The notes under the pieces were generated by a model. It saw nothing but the letters and a program-made list of their open reading frames with translations. It was not told the DNA's origin and made no database searches. Positions 1 through 7,720 of a stretch of 64,000 nt of DNA are shown in pieces. The DNA is from RBG-13-68-16 sp041494245 (GTDB taxonomy: Bacteria; Acidobacteriota; Thermoanaerobaculia; Thermoanaerobaculales; Thermoanaerobaculaceae): the NCBI GenBank assembly GCA_041494245.1, contig JBGQAK010000020.1, positions 1 to 64,000 on the forward strand. The letters are read 5' to 3'. The position numbers and the translations under genes were made by a program. Every line of letters begins with the position of its first letter. The stretch's first letter is position 1.

Positions 1-1
1 G

Positions 2-655
2 ACGAGGATAAAGATCTGCTGCATCGCACGCGTGGAAGAGGGCTTGGCGGCGGTCGAGCATGGCGCCTGGGCGGTTGGGCTGGTATCGGAGATGCCGAGC
101 GGGCCGGGGGTCATTTCGGAGGCGCTGATCGCCGAAATCGCGGCGGCGCTCCCCGCGTCAGTCATGACGTTTCTGCTCACGAGCCGGCAGGATGCCGCCG
201 AGATCATCGCGCAGCAGAGGAGGTGCCGGGTCACCAGCGTGCAGATCTGCGACCGGTTGCGCGTGGGCACGTACGGGGACCTCCGCGAAGGGATGCCCGG
301 CGTGTCCATCGTTCAGGTGGTTCACGTGCGCGACGGACGGGCGCTCGCGGAGGCCGAGGAGGTGGCCCCGCACGTGGACGCGATCCTGCTCGACTCCGGT
401 GATGCGGCTTCACCCACCAAGCGGCTCGGGGGCACGGGTCGGACGCACGACTGGGGCGTGAGCCGCCGGATCTGCGACCGGGTCGACGTGCCGGTCTTCC
501 TCGCCGGTGGTCTCACGCCGGAGAACGTGGCGGACGCCGTCCGACGGGTGCGGCCGTTCGGCGTCGATGTGTGCTCCGGCGTGCGCACCGACGGGCGGCT
601 TGACGTGGCAAAGCTGCGTGCCTTCGTCGAGGCGGTGGGGCGCGCCGGGCCCTGA
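2..655 (+). CDS. trpF: phosphoribosylanthranilate isomerase, 5' end cut by window edge
   Basis: Isomerises N-(5-phosphoribosyl)anthranilate to CdRP in tryptophan synthesis (cytosolic TIM barrel). The frame is open from base 2 and begins T-R-I-K-I-C-C, the first strand of TrpF, where the family has KICG with the catalytic Cys. Base 1 is g, so the ATG very likely straddles the left edge and only one or two bases are missing. The proposed general-acid Asp lies in ILLDSGD, and the phosphate-binding C-terminal loops are seen as FLAGGLTPENV and DVCSGVRTDGR. Length of about 218 residues is normal. An internal GTG at 32 would remove the first strand and the catalytic Cys, so it is rejected as start. 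Other trp genes are expected just upstream, outside the window. Confidence 0.93.
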   Translation, partial: TRIKICCIARVEEGLAAVEHGAWAVGLVSEMPSGPGVISEALIAEIAAALPASVMTFLLTSRQDAAEIIAQQRRCRVTSVQICDRLRVGTYGDLREGMPGVSIVQVVHVRDGRALAEAEEVAPHVDAILLDSGDAASPTKRLGGTGRTHDWGVSRRICDRVDVPVFLAGGLTPENVADAVRRVRPFGVDVCSGVRTDGRLDVAKLRAFVEAVGRAGP

Positions 656-658
656 AGC

Positions 659-693
659 ACCCTCAAACGGGTCGGGTCGGCCCGCCCGAGGGT
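659..693 (+). terminator. stem-loop after trpF
   Basis: ACCCTC (659-664) pairs with GAGGGT (688-693), enclosing GC-rich sequence that can pair further. It lies 4 bases after the trpF stop. There is no clear T-run, so intrinsic termination is only possible, not shown. Confidence 0.35.
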
Positions 694-701
694 TGCCCCG
701 G

Positions 702-718
702 GAAGCCTGTCCGGATAA
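702..718 (+). repeat. end motif of a dispersed repeat (AGCCTGTCCG family)
   Basis: GAAGCCTGTCCGGATAA nearly matches the left terminus of the inverted-repeat element at 44370-44553 (GAAGCCTGTCCGAGTAA). No matching right end was found nearby, so this looks like a solo or decayed copy in the trpF-ybjQ gap. Nothing else was recognised between 694 and 856. Confidence 0.4.
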
Positions 719-856
719 CGCTCGCCACGGCTCTGCGCCTACCGTGCTGTGCTAGGGTTCGCCGGTGGATACGGTCAGGTCGGATGCGATCACCGGGGTA
801 CGGGAGAGGGCCGGCCTCTACCACACCGCGATGGGGTAACCGGCAGGAGGAGAGCC

Positions 857-1186
857 ATGAACCACACGATGACGACCACGGCGGTCGAGCTGCCCGGGTA
901 CCGGGTGGCAAGGAACCTCGGGGTGGTGCGGGGGATCACGGTCCGGTCGCGGTCGATCTTCGGGACCATCGGCGGCGCGCTGCAGACGCTGGCCGGGGGA
1001 AACATCACGCTCTTCACCGAGCTGTGCGAGAAGACGCGTGCCGAGGCGTTCGACATGATGGTGGCGCACGCCGAGCAATTGGGTGCCACCGCGGTCGTGG
1101 GCGTGCGCTACGACGCGACTGAGCTGATGCAGGGCGTAACCGAGATGGTGTGCTACGGGACCGCCGTGGCCGTGCAGCCGGTCTGA
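857..1186 (+). CDS. YbjQ/UPF0145 family protein
   Basis: A 109-residue cytosolic protein of the YbjQ (UPF0145, 'heavy-metal-binding') family, whose members form small oligomeric rings; biochemical role unsettled. Family hallmarks: a central LGVVRGITVRSRS strand-turn, a glycine-rich GTIGGALQTLAGG segment and the long helix-strand unit LGATAVVGVRYDATE. The ATG at 857 is chosen because AGGAGG at 845-850 sits at ideal distance and family homology begins about 10 residues in; an upstream frame extension has no such signal. It stands alone between trpF and a secreted NTF2-like protein, and the context does not suggest a function. Confidence 0.85.
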   Translation: MNHTMTTTAVELPGYRVARNLGVVRGITVRSRSIFGTIGGALQTLAGGNITLFTELCEKTRAEAFDMMVAHAEQLGATAVVGVRYDATELMQGVTEMVCYGTAVAVQPV

Positions 1187-1210
1187 GCTGACGTACCCTG
1201 GGAGTGATTC

Positions 1211-1717
1211 ATGAGCTCTTCTTTTCGGCAATTAGCAACAACTGCCCCGTTGTGTTTCGCGGCCCTGGCGTTGTGGCTTGCGGTCGTGCCGCCCGTTGCG
1301 GGGGCGCCGCCCGAACCTCCACCGGCCGACACGGCCGCCTTACAAAAGGTGCTCAACCGCTTCATCGAGTCTCTCAACACCGCCGACGTGAAGGCCTTGG
1401 CGGAGCTGTTCGCGCCCGACGCGACCGTGTTCTTCCCGCTCGCCGCCATGCCCCTCCGGCTAGAGAACAAGGAACAGATCACCGCGGTGTTCGCGGTGTT
1501 CTTCGATGGGGTGCGCACGCGGGAGCCCGGACCGAGGTACATGAAGCTCGCTCCGGAGGACACGAGGGTGCAGTTCCTGAACGACGTCGCGGTGGTGAGC
1601 TTCCACCTGAAGGGCGAGCAGATGATCTCCCGCCGCACGCTCGTGCTGCACAAGATTTCGGGGACGTGGTTGATCGTCCACCTGCACGCCTCGAACGTGC
1701 AGATCGAGAAACAATGA
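1211..1717 (+). CDS. secreted SnoaL/NTF2-like protein
   Basis: A 168-residue protein with a signal peptide (hydrophobic stretch about residues 10-30, ending VAGA before a proline-rich linker), so probably periplasmic. Residues about 42-165 follow the SnoaL-like/DUF4440 cone: an amphipathic helix ending in ADVKALAELFAPDA, the strand FFPLAAMPLRLENKEQI, and C-terminal strands ending WLIVHLHAS. Such domains include ketosteroid-isomerase-like enzymes and non-enzymatic binding modules; no catalytic Asp pair can be assigned by eye. The gene has its own spacing on both sides and no operon partner. Function unknown. Confidence 0.75.
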   Translation: MSSSFRQLATTAPLCFAALALWLAVVPPVAGAPPEPPPADTAALQKVLNRFIESLNTADVKALAELFAPDATVFFPLAAMPLRLENKEQITAVFAVFFDGVRTREPGPRYMKLAPEDTRVQFLNDVAVVSFHLKGEQMISRRTLVLHKISGTWLIVHLHASNVQIEKQ

Positions 1718-1811
1718 TGGCCGCCACGACGGCGGCTGGCGGAAGGTCAAGGTGAAGATCGACCGCACGGGCATCAGTGTCCTCACCCGCGGCGGATATC
1801 TGGACTTCTGA

Positions 1812-3053
1812 TCAAGGCGTTTGCAGCAGGCGGTCCACCGCTCCGAGGTCGGGTTGTACGGCCTCGGGGATGCGCACGCGCCGCGAGGCGGCAGGTATGT
1901 CCTTCAGCCCCGTGCCCGTGACGAGCAGGACCGCGCGGTCGTCGCGCGAGACCAGGCCCTCCGCAACGGCCGCAAGGAGGCCGGCCAGAGCAGCGGCGGC
2001 GGCAGGCTCGGCGAACACGCCGGTGGTGCGGGCGAGTCGGCCCTGGGCGTCGAGGATCGCGTCGTCGCTCACGACGACGCCCGCGCCGCCGGAGGCGCGC
2101 ACCTCCTTGAGGGCGAGGATCGCGTTCCGGGGCGCGTTCACCACCAGGCTGTCGGCGACGCTCGCCGCCGCTGCCACCGGGGTGACGGCCGGCGCGTCGG
2201 CGCGCAACGCCCGCGCGATCGCCGCCGAGCCCTCCGGCTGCACCGCGATCAGGCGGGGGGCCCTGTGAAGCAGGCCGCCGCGCGCCAGGTCGTCGAAGCC
2301 CTTGGCGATCCCGGCTACGAGCACGCCGTCGCCTGTCGGCACGAAGATCACATCCGGCTGCTCCGGCTTGAGGTTGGCGGCGATTTCGATCGCTGCGGTC
2401 TTTTTCCCCTCAATGGTGAAGGGGTTGTAGGCGGTATTGCGGTTGTACCACCCGAAGCGCTCGCAGGCGGCGAGGCAGAGCTCGAAGGCGTCGTCGTAGG
2501 AGCCGGCCACCGGCACCACACGGGCGCCGCACGTAGCCATGTGCACAAGCTTAGCCTGGGGCGCGGAGGCCGGGACGAACACCACCGCTTTTACGCCGGC
2601 GGCTGCGGCCACGGCGGCGAGCGCGCTGGCGGCGTTGCCGGTGGAGGCGGTGGCAACGGTGCCGTGTCCGTATTCCAGCGCCTTGGCGACGACGAGCAGC
2701 GAGGCGCGGTCCTTGCTGGACCCCGAGAGGTTGCGGGTCTCGTCCTTGAGCCAGAGATGGGGCATGCCGAGCTCGCGGCGCAGCGCGGGGACCGGCAACA
2801 ACGGGGTATCGCCCACCCGGCACGGGGGCAGCGAGACCGGTGACGCGATGGGCAGAAAGACCACCAGGGAGCTGGGGTCGTGGACGCGGGCCGACGGCCA
2901 CCGGTGGGGCACCTCGGCAAGCTCCACCCGGAGCACGCCGCGGGTCACCCCCCCGCGCTCCTGCAGGCCGGCGCAGCCGGGGCACAGGTAGTGCACCTCG
3001 GCCTCGGCGTACCTCCTGCCGCACTCGACGCAGACGAACGTGAACGAAGCCAT
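1812..3053 (-). CDS. threonine-synthase-like PLP enzyme with N-terminal zinc ribbon
   Basis: A fold-type II PLP enzyme of 413 residues closest in plan to threonine synthase. Residues 8-27 hold two CxxC pairs (C8/C11, C24/C27), a zinc-ribbon-like cap. The PLP lysine is K114 in SGSSKDRAS; the phosphate/cofactor loop is STGNAAS and a glycine-rich PTGDGVLVAG loop follows. The ATG at 3053 is chosen because the zinc ribbon begins there; upstream codons run into repeat DNA. It is the last gene of the minus arm of the ureide island, 150 bases after arcC. In that setting it may be a housekeeping threonine synthase or a lyase for a diamino acid such as 2,3-diaminopropionate. The fold is certain, the reaction is not. 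Confidence 0.8.
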   Translation of the reverse strand: MASFTFVCVECGRRYAEAEVHYLCPGCAGLQERGGVTRGVLRVELAEVPHRWPSARVHDPSSLVVFLPIASPVSLPPCRVGDTPLLPVPALRRELGMPHLWLKDETRNLSGSSKDRASLLVVAKALEYGHGTVATASTGNAASALAAVAAAAGVKAVVFVPASAPQAKLVHMATCGARVVPVAGSYDDAFELCLAACERFGWYNRNTAYNPFTIEGKKTAAIEIAANLKPEQPDVIFVPTGDGVLVAGIAKGFDDLARGGLLHRAPRLIAVQPEGSAAIARALRADAPAVTPVAAAASVADSLVVNAPRNAILALKEVRASGGAGVVVSDDAILDAQGRLARTTGVFAEPAAAAALAGLLAAVAEGLVSRDDRAVLLVTGTGLKDIPAASRRVRIPEAVQPDLGAVDRLLQTP

Positions 3054-3061
3054 ACGTTGTG

Positions 3062-3147
3062 TTTCGTGGTCAGTGGCTCGTGGGTTGTCGGCCCCGGGAG
3101 ACGTGGAACGAATCTTGCGACCAACGGCCCACGAATCACGAACCACG
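3062..3147. repeat. inverted repeat of heptamer-like units between arcC and the PLP gene
   Basis: The left arm (about 3062-3091) reads as 7-base units TCGTGGT, CAGTGGC, TCGTGGG. The right arm (about 3122-3147) reads as the reverse complement, CACGAAT CACGAAC CACGG. About 30 bases separate them, so the transcript could fold into a long imperfect hairpin between arcC and the downstream PLP gene. It may attenuate read-through or be a decayed short-sequence repeat. No gene lies in 3054-3203. Confidence 0.55.
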
Positions 3148-3203
3148 GTCTCTAGATGGTCAGGTCCGTCATCATCTTGTGCGCGTGCCTCCCTTTCTGC
3201 ACT

Positions 3204-4166
3204 TCAGTCACGGGTGATTCGTGTCCCGGTCTTGCCCTGGAGCGCCTTCTCGATGTTCTCAGGGTTTGTGATCAGGGCCTCTCTCCCACGACCCTCCAGG
3301 TACCAGATTATCGCCTGGATTTTGGGCCCCATGCTGCCCTTGGCGAAGTGGCCCTCGGCCAGGTGTCTCCGGGCCTCTTCGATGGTCAGGTGATCCAGCC
3401 ACTGCTGGTTGGGTTTGTTGTAGTTGAGGGCGACCCTCTCCACTGCCGTGGAGATGATCAACAGGTCGGCCCCGATCGTGTTGGCTAGCAGCGCGGAGGC
3501 GTAGTCCTTGTCGATCACCGCCGCGGTACCGACCAGCTCGTGGCGGTCGTTCTCGACCACCGGGATGCCGCCGCCGCCGACGGCGATGACGGTGAAGCCC
3601 TGGTCGATGAGGGCCTTGATCGCGTCGCGTTCGATGATTTCCTTGGGCAGCGGCGAGGCCACGACCCGGCGCCAGCCGCGGCCGGCGTCCTCGACCACGT
3701 CCCACCCTTCGCTCTCGCGGCGCTCGTTGGCGGTGCGCTCATCCATGAAGCTGCCGATCGGTTTGCTGGGCTTGCTGAAGGAAGGGTCGTCCCTGTCGAC
3801 CAGCACCTGGGTGACTACCGTGACCGCCTGCTTGGCGATCCCGCGCAGCCGGAACTCGTTATGGAGCGACTGCTGGATGTCGTAGCCGATGGCCCCCTGG
3901 GTATCTGCGCCGCAGGAATCGAGCGGCACGTCGTGCAGCTCGTGGCGCGACAGGTCGCTGCGCCGCAAGATGAAGCCGACCTGCGGGCCGTTGCCGTGGG
4001 TGACAACCACGTCCCACCCATTCTCGATCATGCCGGCGATGTGAACGCAGGTCTTCCGCGCCGCGCGGATCTGATCCGGGACGGTCTGGTGCTTGGCATC
4101 GGTGATCAAGCTGTTGCCGCCTACAGCGACCACGGCAAGCCGCCTTTTTGCCGTTTTTCGTATCAT
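3204..4166 (-). CDS. arcC: carbamate kinase
   Basis: A 320-residue carbamate kinase (amino-acid kinase fold), making ATP and carbamate from carbamoyl phosphate and ADP in the cytosol. Visible motifs: AVGGNSLI near residue 14, THGNGPQVG (substrate loop), IAVGGGGIPVV, and a C-terminal nucleotide-binding stretch with DKDYASALLA. Full length. It starts 12 bases after the first carbamoyltransferase gene on the same strand, so the two are almost certainly co-transcribed. That is the classic arrangement for energy recovery from a carbamoylated substrate, as with arcC beside arcB or E. coli yqeA near ygeW. No arginine deiminase is in the window, so the carbamoyl donor is probably a ureide rather than citrulline. 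Confidence 0.95.
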   Translation of the reverse strand: MIRKTAKRRLAVVAVGGNSLITDAKHQTVPDQIRAARKTCVHIAGMIENGWDVVVTHGNGPQVGFILRRSDLSRHELHDVPLDSCGADTQGAIGYDIQQSLHNEFRLRGIAKQAVTVVTQVLVDRDDPSFSKPSKPIGSFMDERTANERRESEGWDVVEDAGRGWRRVVASPLPKEIIERDAIKALIDQGFTVIAVGGGGIPVVENDRHELVGTAAVIDKDYASALLANTIGADLLIISTAVERVALNYNKPNQQWLDHLTIEEARRHLAEGHFAKGSMGPKIQAIIWYLEGRGREALITNPENIEKALQGKTGTRITRD

Positions 4167-4178
4167 GCTCGTCCAGCC

Positions 4179-5216
4179 TCAGATGTTGCCCATGGTCAGC
4201 GCCATGACCGCCTTCTGCACGTGCAGGCGGTTCTCGGCGACGTCGTAGATTGCCGAGCGCGGGCCGGAAGCCACCTCGTCGGAGACCTCCAGGCCGCGGT
4301 CCACCGGCATCGGGTGGGTGAAAATCCCGTTGTCGGTGCGCGCCATGCGACGGGCGTCGGTTGTCCACCCGGTGTGGGACGCCGACTTCTTCTGCTCGGC
4401 CGCCTTCTTGAATTCACCGTCCTGGTAGGCTTGCGGGGTCACCCAGTTGCGGCTGTAGACGACGTGCGCCCCGTCGTAGCCCTCGTCCGGATCCGAGATC
4501 GTCCGGAAGGTGGTGCCGTTGGCCTCGCAGTTGGCCTTGGTCCAGGCCACCACCTGCAGGTCGAGGTCGTACCCTTGAGGCCGGGCGACGGTGACGTTCA
4601 TGCCGAAACGCGAGGCGATGATCATTGCCTCCTGCACCGAGCACCAGGAGCGCGCCAGAGCACCCGATGCCCAGGTGAGGAGGAAGTTCTTGCCGCGCAG
4701 GTTTTCGTAGTTGGGGCGGCCCGGACCCTCGCCGAACCACTCCGCCCACCCCATAATGTCCGCCATCCCCTGGCACGGGTGGTACTTGTCGTCGGCCATG
4801 TTGATGATCGGGACGGTCGCCCACCGGGCGTACTCGCGCAGGAGATCGTTCCCGGCGCCGTAGAACGGCACCTTGTCCTCGAGCACCCGGATGCCGATCC
4901 CGGCGGCGTAGCGCGACATCACCTTGGCGGCGTCCTCCACCGTCTCGCCGGCAGTCGTGGCCGTCCTCAAACGCATCCCCTCCGGCTGCAGGAACTGGGC
5001 GTGGCCGCCCAGCTCGGTGGCGGCGCACTCGAAGCTCTGCCGGGTGCGGACCGAGGGGTTGTAGAAGAACATGAAAAACGTCCTGTTCTCCAAGATCTTC
5101 GCAAAACGCCGGTGGAAGCGCTCGCGCTTCATCGCGGCGGCCAGGTCCAGGGCGGCTTTGAGCTCGTCGAGAGCCCACTCCTGGGTGACGATGAAATCTC
5201 GGCCGAAAATGTCCAT
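4179..5216 (-). CDS. ygeW: carbamoyltransferase, YgeW-like (paralogue 1)
   Basis: A 345-residue member of the aspartate/ornithine carbamoyltransferase family, closest to the knotted YgeW group. Carbamoyl-phosphate motifs: SVRTR at residues 55-59 and HPCQ at 146-149. The C-terminal substrate motif reads HPMP rather than the HCLP of ornithine enzymes. Long insertions between the domains match the knotted, AOTCase/YgeW type. It lies 28 bases after paralogue 2 and 12 bases before arcC, so run in reverse (phosphorolysis) it would feed carbamoyl phosphate to the kinase. E. coli YgeW has no firmly known amino substrate; a diaminopropionate-like acceptor is suggested by the neighbours. The symbol is by similarity only. 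Confidence 0.85.
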   Translation of the reverse strand: MDIFGRDFIVTQEWALDELKAALDLAAAMKRERFHRRFAKILENRTFFMFFYNPSVRTRQSFECAATELGGHAQFLQPEGMRLRTATTAGETVEDAAKVMSRYAAGIGIRVLEDKVPFYGAGNDLLREYARWATVPIINMADDKYHPCQGMADIMGWAEWFGEGPGRPNYENLRGKNFLLTWASGALARSWCSVQEAMIIASRFGMNVTVARPQGYDLDLQVVAWTKANCEANGTTFRTISDPDEGYDGAHVVYSRNWVTPQAYQDGEFKKAAEQKKSASHTGWTTDARRMARTDNGIFTHPMPVDRGLEVSDEVASGPRSAIYDVAENRLHVQKAVMALTMGNI

Positions 5217-5244
5217 GGGGTTCCTCTTCCGTGCCTTTGAACGG

Positions 5245-6291
5245 TTAGCGCATCACCAGGCTCATCACCGCCTTCTGCACGTGGAGGCGGTTTTCGGCCT
5301 GATCGAACACCGCCGACTGTGGGCCGTCGATGACCTCGTTGGTGACCTCGTACCCGCGGTCGCACGGCAGGCAGTGCAGGTACACCGCGTTCTTGGCGGC
5401 GAGCTTGAGGTGCTTCTCGTCGCAGATCCAGCTCTTGTTGGCGTCGAAGATCGCCTGGGTCTTCTTCTCGTCGGCCTTGCCGACCGGCGGCTGGAAGAGG
5501 GGCGTGGCGCACCAGGCCTTGGGGTACACCACGTGCTGGCCCTTGAGCGCGTCCTCGAAGTTGTTGGAGATCTTGAACGAGCCGCCCGCCCGTTTGGCGT
5601 AGCCCTGGCACTGCTTGAGGATGTCCGGCGCCAGCTCCATGCCCTTGGGGTGGGCGAGAGTCACGTCCATGCCCATCATCGTGGCGTACAGGATGGCGCT
5701 CTGCGGCACCGCGCGCGGCTTCTCAGTGCTCGGGCTGTACGCCCAGCTCATCAGGAACTTGACGCCCGCAAAGCTGCCGAACTTCTCCTTCACCGTGAAG
5801 ATGTCGGCGAGCCCCTGGAACGGGTGGTAGATGTCGTCCTCCATGTTGAGCACCGGGATGTCGGCCCAGCGGGCGAACTCGCGCAGCATCCTGTGCGCGC
5901 CGCCGTACTCCCACTTCACCGGGTCGCCATAGCAGCGGATGGCGATCGCGTCGCCCATACGGGAGAGCGTGCGCGCCACGTCGGACACCCGCTCGGTGGA
6001 GTAGGCCTTCTCCTGGCCCTCCATCGCCGGAGTGTAGATCTTGCTGGGGTCGAGGTAGTGGGCGTGGCCGCCGAGCTGCGTCATGCCAGCCTCGAAGCTG
6101 TTCCGCGTGCGCAGGCTCTGGTTGTAGAAGATCATGAACAGCGTCTTGCCCGGCAGGATCTCGTTGTGCGCCTGGCCGATCGCGCGCTTAGTCTTGAGCT
6201 CTTCGGCGACGTGGAGGATGGTCTCGATATCCTCCCGGCTCCAGTCCGTCTCGGCGAGAAAATCCCGGCCCTTGAAGGTTGTGGTTTTCAT
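5245..6291 (-). CDS. carbamoyltransferase, knotted type (paralogue 2)
   Basis: A 348-residue paralogue of the gene just downstream; both end with the shared AENRLHVQKAVM segment. Motifs: SLRTR at 59-63 for carbamoyl phosphate, HPFQ at 156-159 (Cys of the usual HPCQ replaced by Phe), and HCLP near residue 300 as in ornithine enzymes. The two copies therefore differ at both substrate motifs, suggesting different acceptors or a heteromeric enzyme rather than redundancy. ATG at 6291; the product runs into paralogue 1 after 28 bases. Upstream, 6292-6442 holds no gene before the M20 hydrolase. No arginine pathway gene is adjacent, so a biosynthetic argF role is less likely. Confidence 0.85.
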   Translation of the reverse strand: MKTTTFKGRDFLAETDWSREDIETILHVAEELKTKRAIGQAHNEILPGKTLFMIFYNQSLRTRNSFEAGMTQLGGHAHYLDPSKIYTPAMEGQEKAYSTERVSDVARTLSRMGDAIAIRCYGDPVKWEYGGAHRMLREFARWADIPVLNMEDDIYHPFQGLADIFTVKEKFGSFAGVKFLMSWAYSPSTEKPRAVPQSAILYATMMGMDVTLAHPKGMELAPDILKQCQGYAKRAGGSFKISNNFEDALKGQHVVYPKAWCATPLFQPPVGKADEKKTQAIFDANKSWICDEKHLKLAAKNAVYLHCLPCDRGYEVTNEVIDGPQSAVFDQAENRLHVQKAVMSLVMR

Positions 6292-6442
6292 TGTTCCCTG
6301 CCCCTCTCCTGAGAATGGGTATCTACTTCTTCACCGCAGCTGATCCTATCAGCATTCGGGGCACAGGCAAGACCCGCTGGGGCCGCCTGCGGCGCATTCT
6401 TGCGAAAGCGTCTCGCACGCGCGGTGGTCGAGCCGGCGGCGG

Positions 6443-7654
6443 TCACCCCGCAACGTCCCTGGGCGCGGTCAGACACTGCGGGATCAGGGAGCACGCAGCC
6501 GTGGCCTTGACGAGATCCTCCACTGCCACCCACTCGCCGGTCGTGTGCGCAAGCTCCTCGCACCCTGGCGCGAAACCCACGGTGGGGATTCCGAGCCGGC
6601 CCATGGTGGCCACCCCGTTGGTGGAGAACGGCCACATGGAGATCGCGGGACGGCGGCCAAGCACGGCCTCGACCGCAGCCGCGACGCCGCCCACAACGGG
6701 GTGCTCCTCGGGCAGCACCCAGGCGGGGAAGACCTGCTCCTGGGTGACCGGCACCCCGGTCCACGAACGGCCTTCCCACCGGAGCACCCGCACGTCGGAA
6801 TCTCCGACGTGGGGGAGCGAGCGGATCTCGGCGAGCGCCTTCTCCGCGGTCTCGCCGACGGTGAGCCGTCGGTCAAGCACGATGCGCGCCACATCAGGCA
6901 CAGCGTTGAACGAAGGGGACTTGCAGTCCACCCATGAGACCGTCACCGTGCCCTTGCCCAGGAACGGATCTTCTGGCAGGCGGTTGTTGAGCGCTTCGAT
7001 GTCGGCGATGATCGGGGCGAGCTTGTAGACCGCGTTGACGCCTCGCTCGCAATAGGCACCGTGGGCAGCCACACCCCTGGCGACGACCTCGATCCCCATC
7101 CTCCCACGGTGGCCTCGGTACACGCCGAGGTTGGTGGGTTCCCCGAGCACAACGGCGTGCGGACGGATGCCCTCCTTCTCGATCAGGTGCATGAGCGCGT
7201 AGCCGTCGCAGTTCTCTTCCATCACCGATGCAACCAGCACCAGCCGCACCCCCTCCGGCCAGCCGCGCTCGATCAGGATCCTGGTGCCGTAGGCCATGCA
7301 GGCGATCGCGGGCAGCTCGTCCACCGCCCCGCGGCCGTACACTTTGCCGTCCTCGAGCTTGCCCTCGAACGGGTCGTGCGACCACGCCGACGGATCACCC
7401 ACGTCGACGCAGTCGGCATGGGCGTCCATCATGACCGTGAAGGGCCCATGGCCGATGCAGGCCACCACGCTGCCCAGGCCGTCGAACCGAACTTCCTCGA
7501 AGCCGAGGGTCTCGTACTCCCACCGGACGCGTTCGCACCGTTCCTTCTCGTGGCCGCTCCGGGCCGGTATCGCGATCAGCTCGCGGAGGAAGCGCACGAT
7601 CTCGCCTTTCCGGCGCCGCGCCTGGACGAGGGCGGCGCTTCCCTCTGCGGTCAT
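6443..7654 (-). CDS. ygeY: M20 family metallohydrolase, YgeY-like
   Basis: A 403-residue di-zinc M20/ArgE/DapE-type hydrolase that cleaves an amide (peptide, acyl or carbamoyl) bond. Metal and catalytic residues in order: DAHADCVD (His and Asp), GRGAVDE (bridging Asp), the general-base pair in VMEENCDG, GEPTN (Glu) and a C-terminal His in CEELAHTTGE. The ATG at 7654 is preferred over further upstream starts because AGGAT lies about 9 bases before it and the first helix begins there. It follows the PLP gene by 66 bases on the same strand. E. coli ygeY sits in the same relation to ygeX and ygeW. The natural substrate is unproven. Confidence 0.85.
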   Translation of the reverse strand: MTAEGSAALVQARRRKGEIVRFLRELIAIPARSGHEKERCERVRWEYETLGFEEVRFDGLGSVVACIGHGPFTVMMDAHADCVDVGDPSAWSHDPFEGKLEDGKVYGRGAVDELPAIACMAYGTRILIERGWPEGVRLVLVASVMEENCDGYALMHLIEKEGIRPHAVVLGEPTNLGVYRGHRGRMGIEVVARGVAAHGAYCERGVNAVYKLAPIIADIEALNNRLPEDPFLGKGTVTVSWVDCKSPSFNAVPDVARIVLDRRLTVGETAEKALAEIRSLPHVGDSDVRVLRWEGRSWTGVPVTQEQVFPAWVLPEEHPVVGGVAAAVEAVLGRRPAISMWPFSTNGVATMGRLGIPTVGFAPGCEELAHTTGEWVAVEDLVKATAACSLIPQCLTAPRDVAG

Positions 7655-7720
7655 CGGTCGATCCTCAGCCCAGGAATGGGCCTTGTCCCCGCCCGCGACG
7701 GGTGGCTGCAACGGCCGCCG

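Noticed and set aside
749..856. Upstream extension or riboswitch before the YbjQ gene
   Set aside because: Some local stems are possible but no known riboswitch core could be matched; the Shine-Dalgarno fixes the start at 857.
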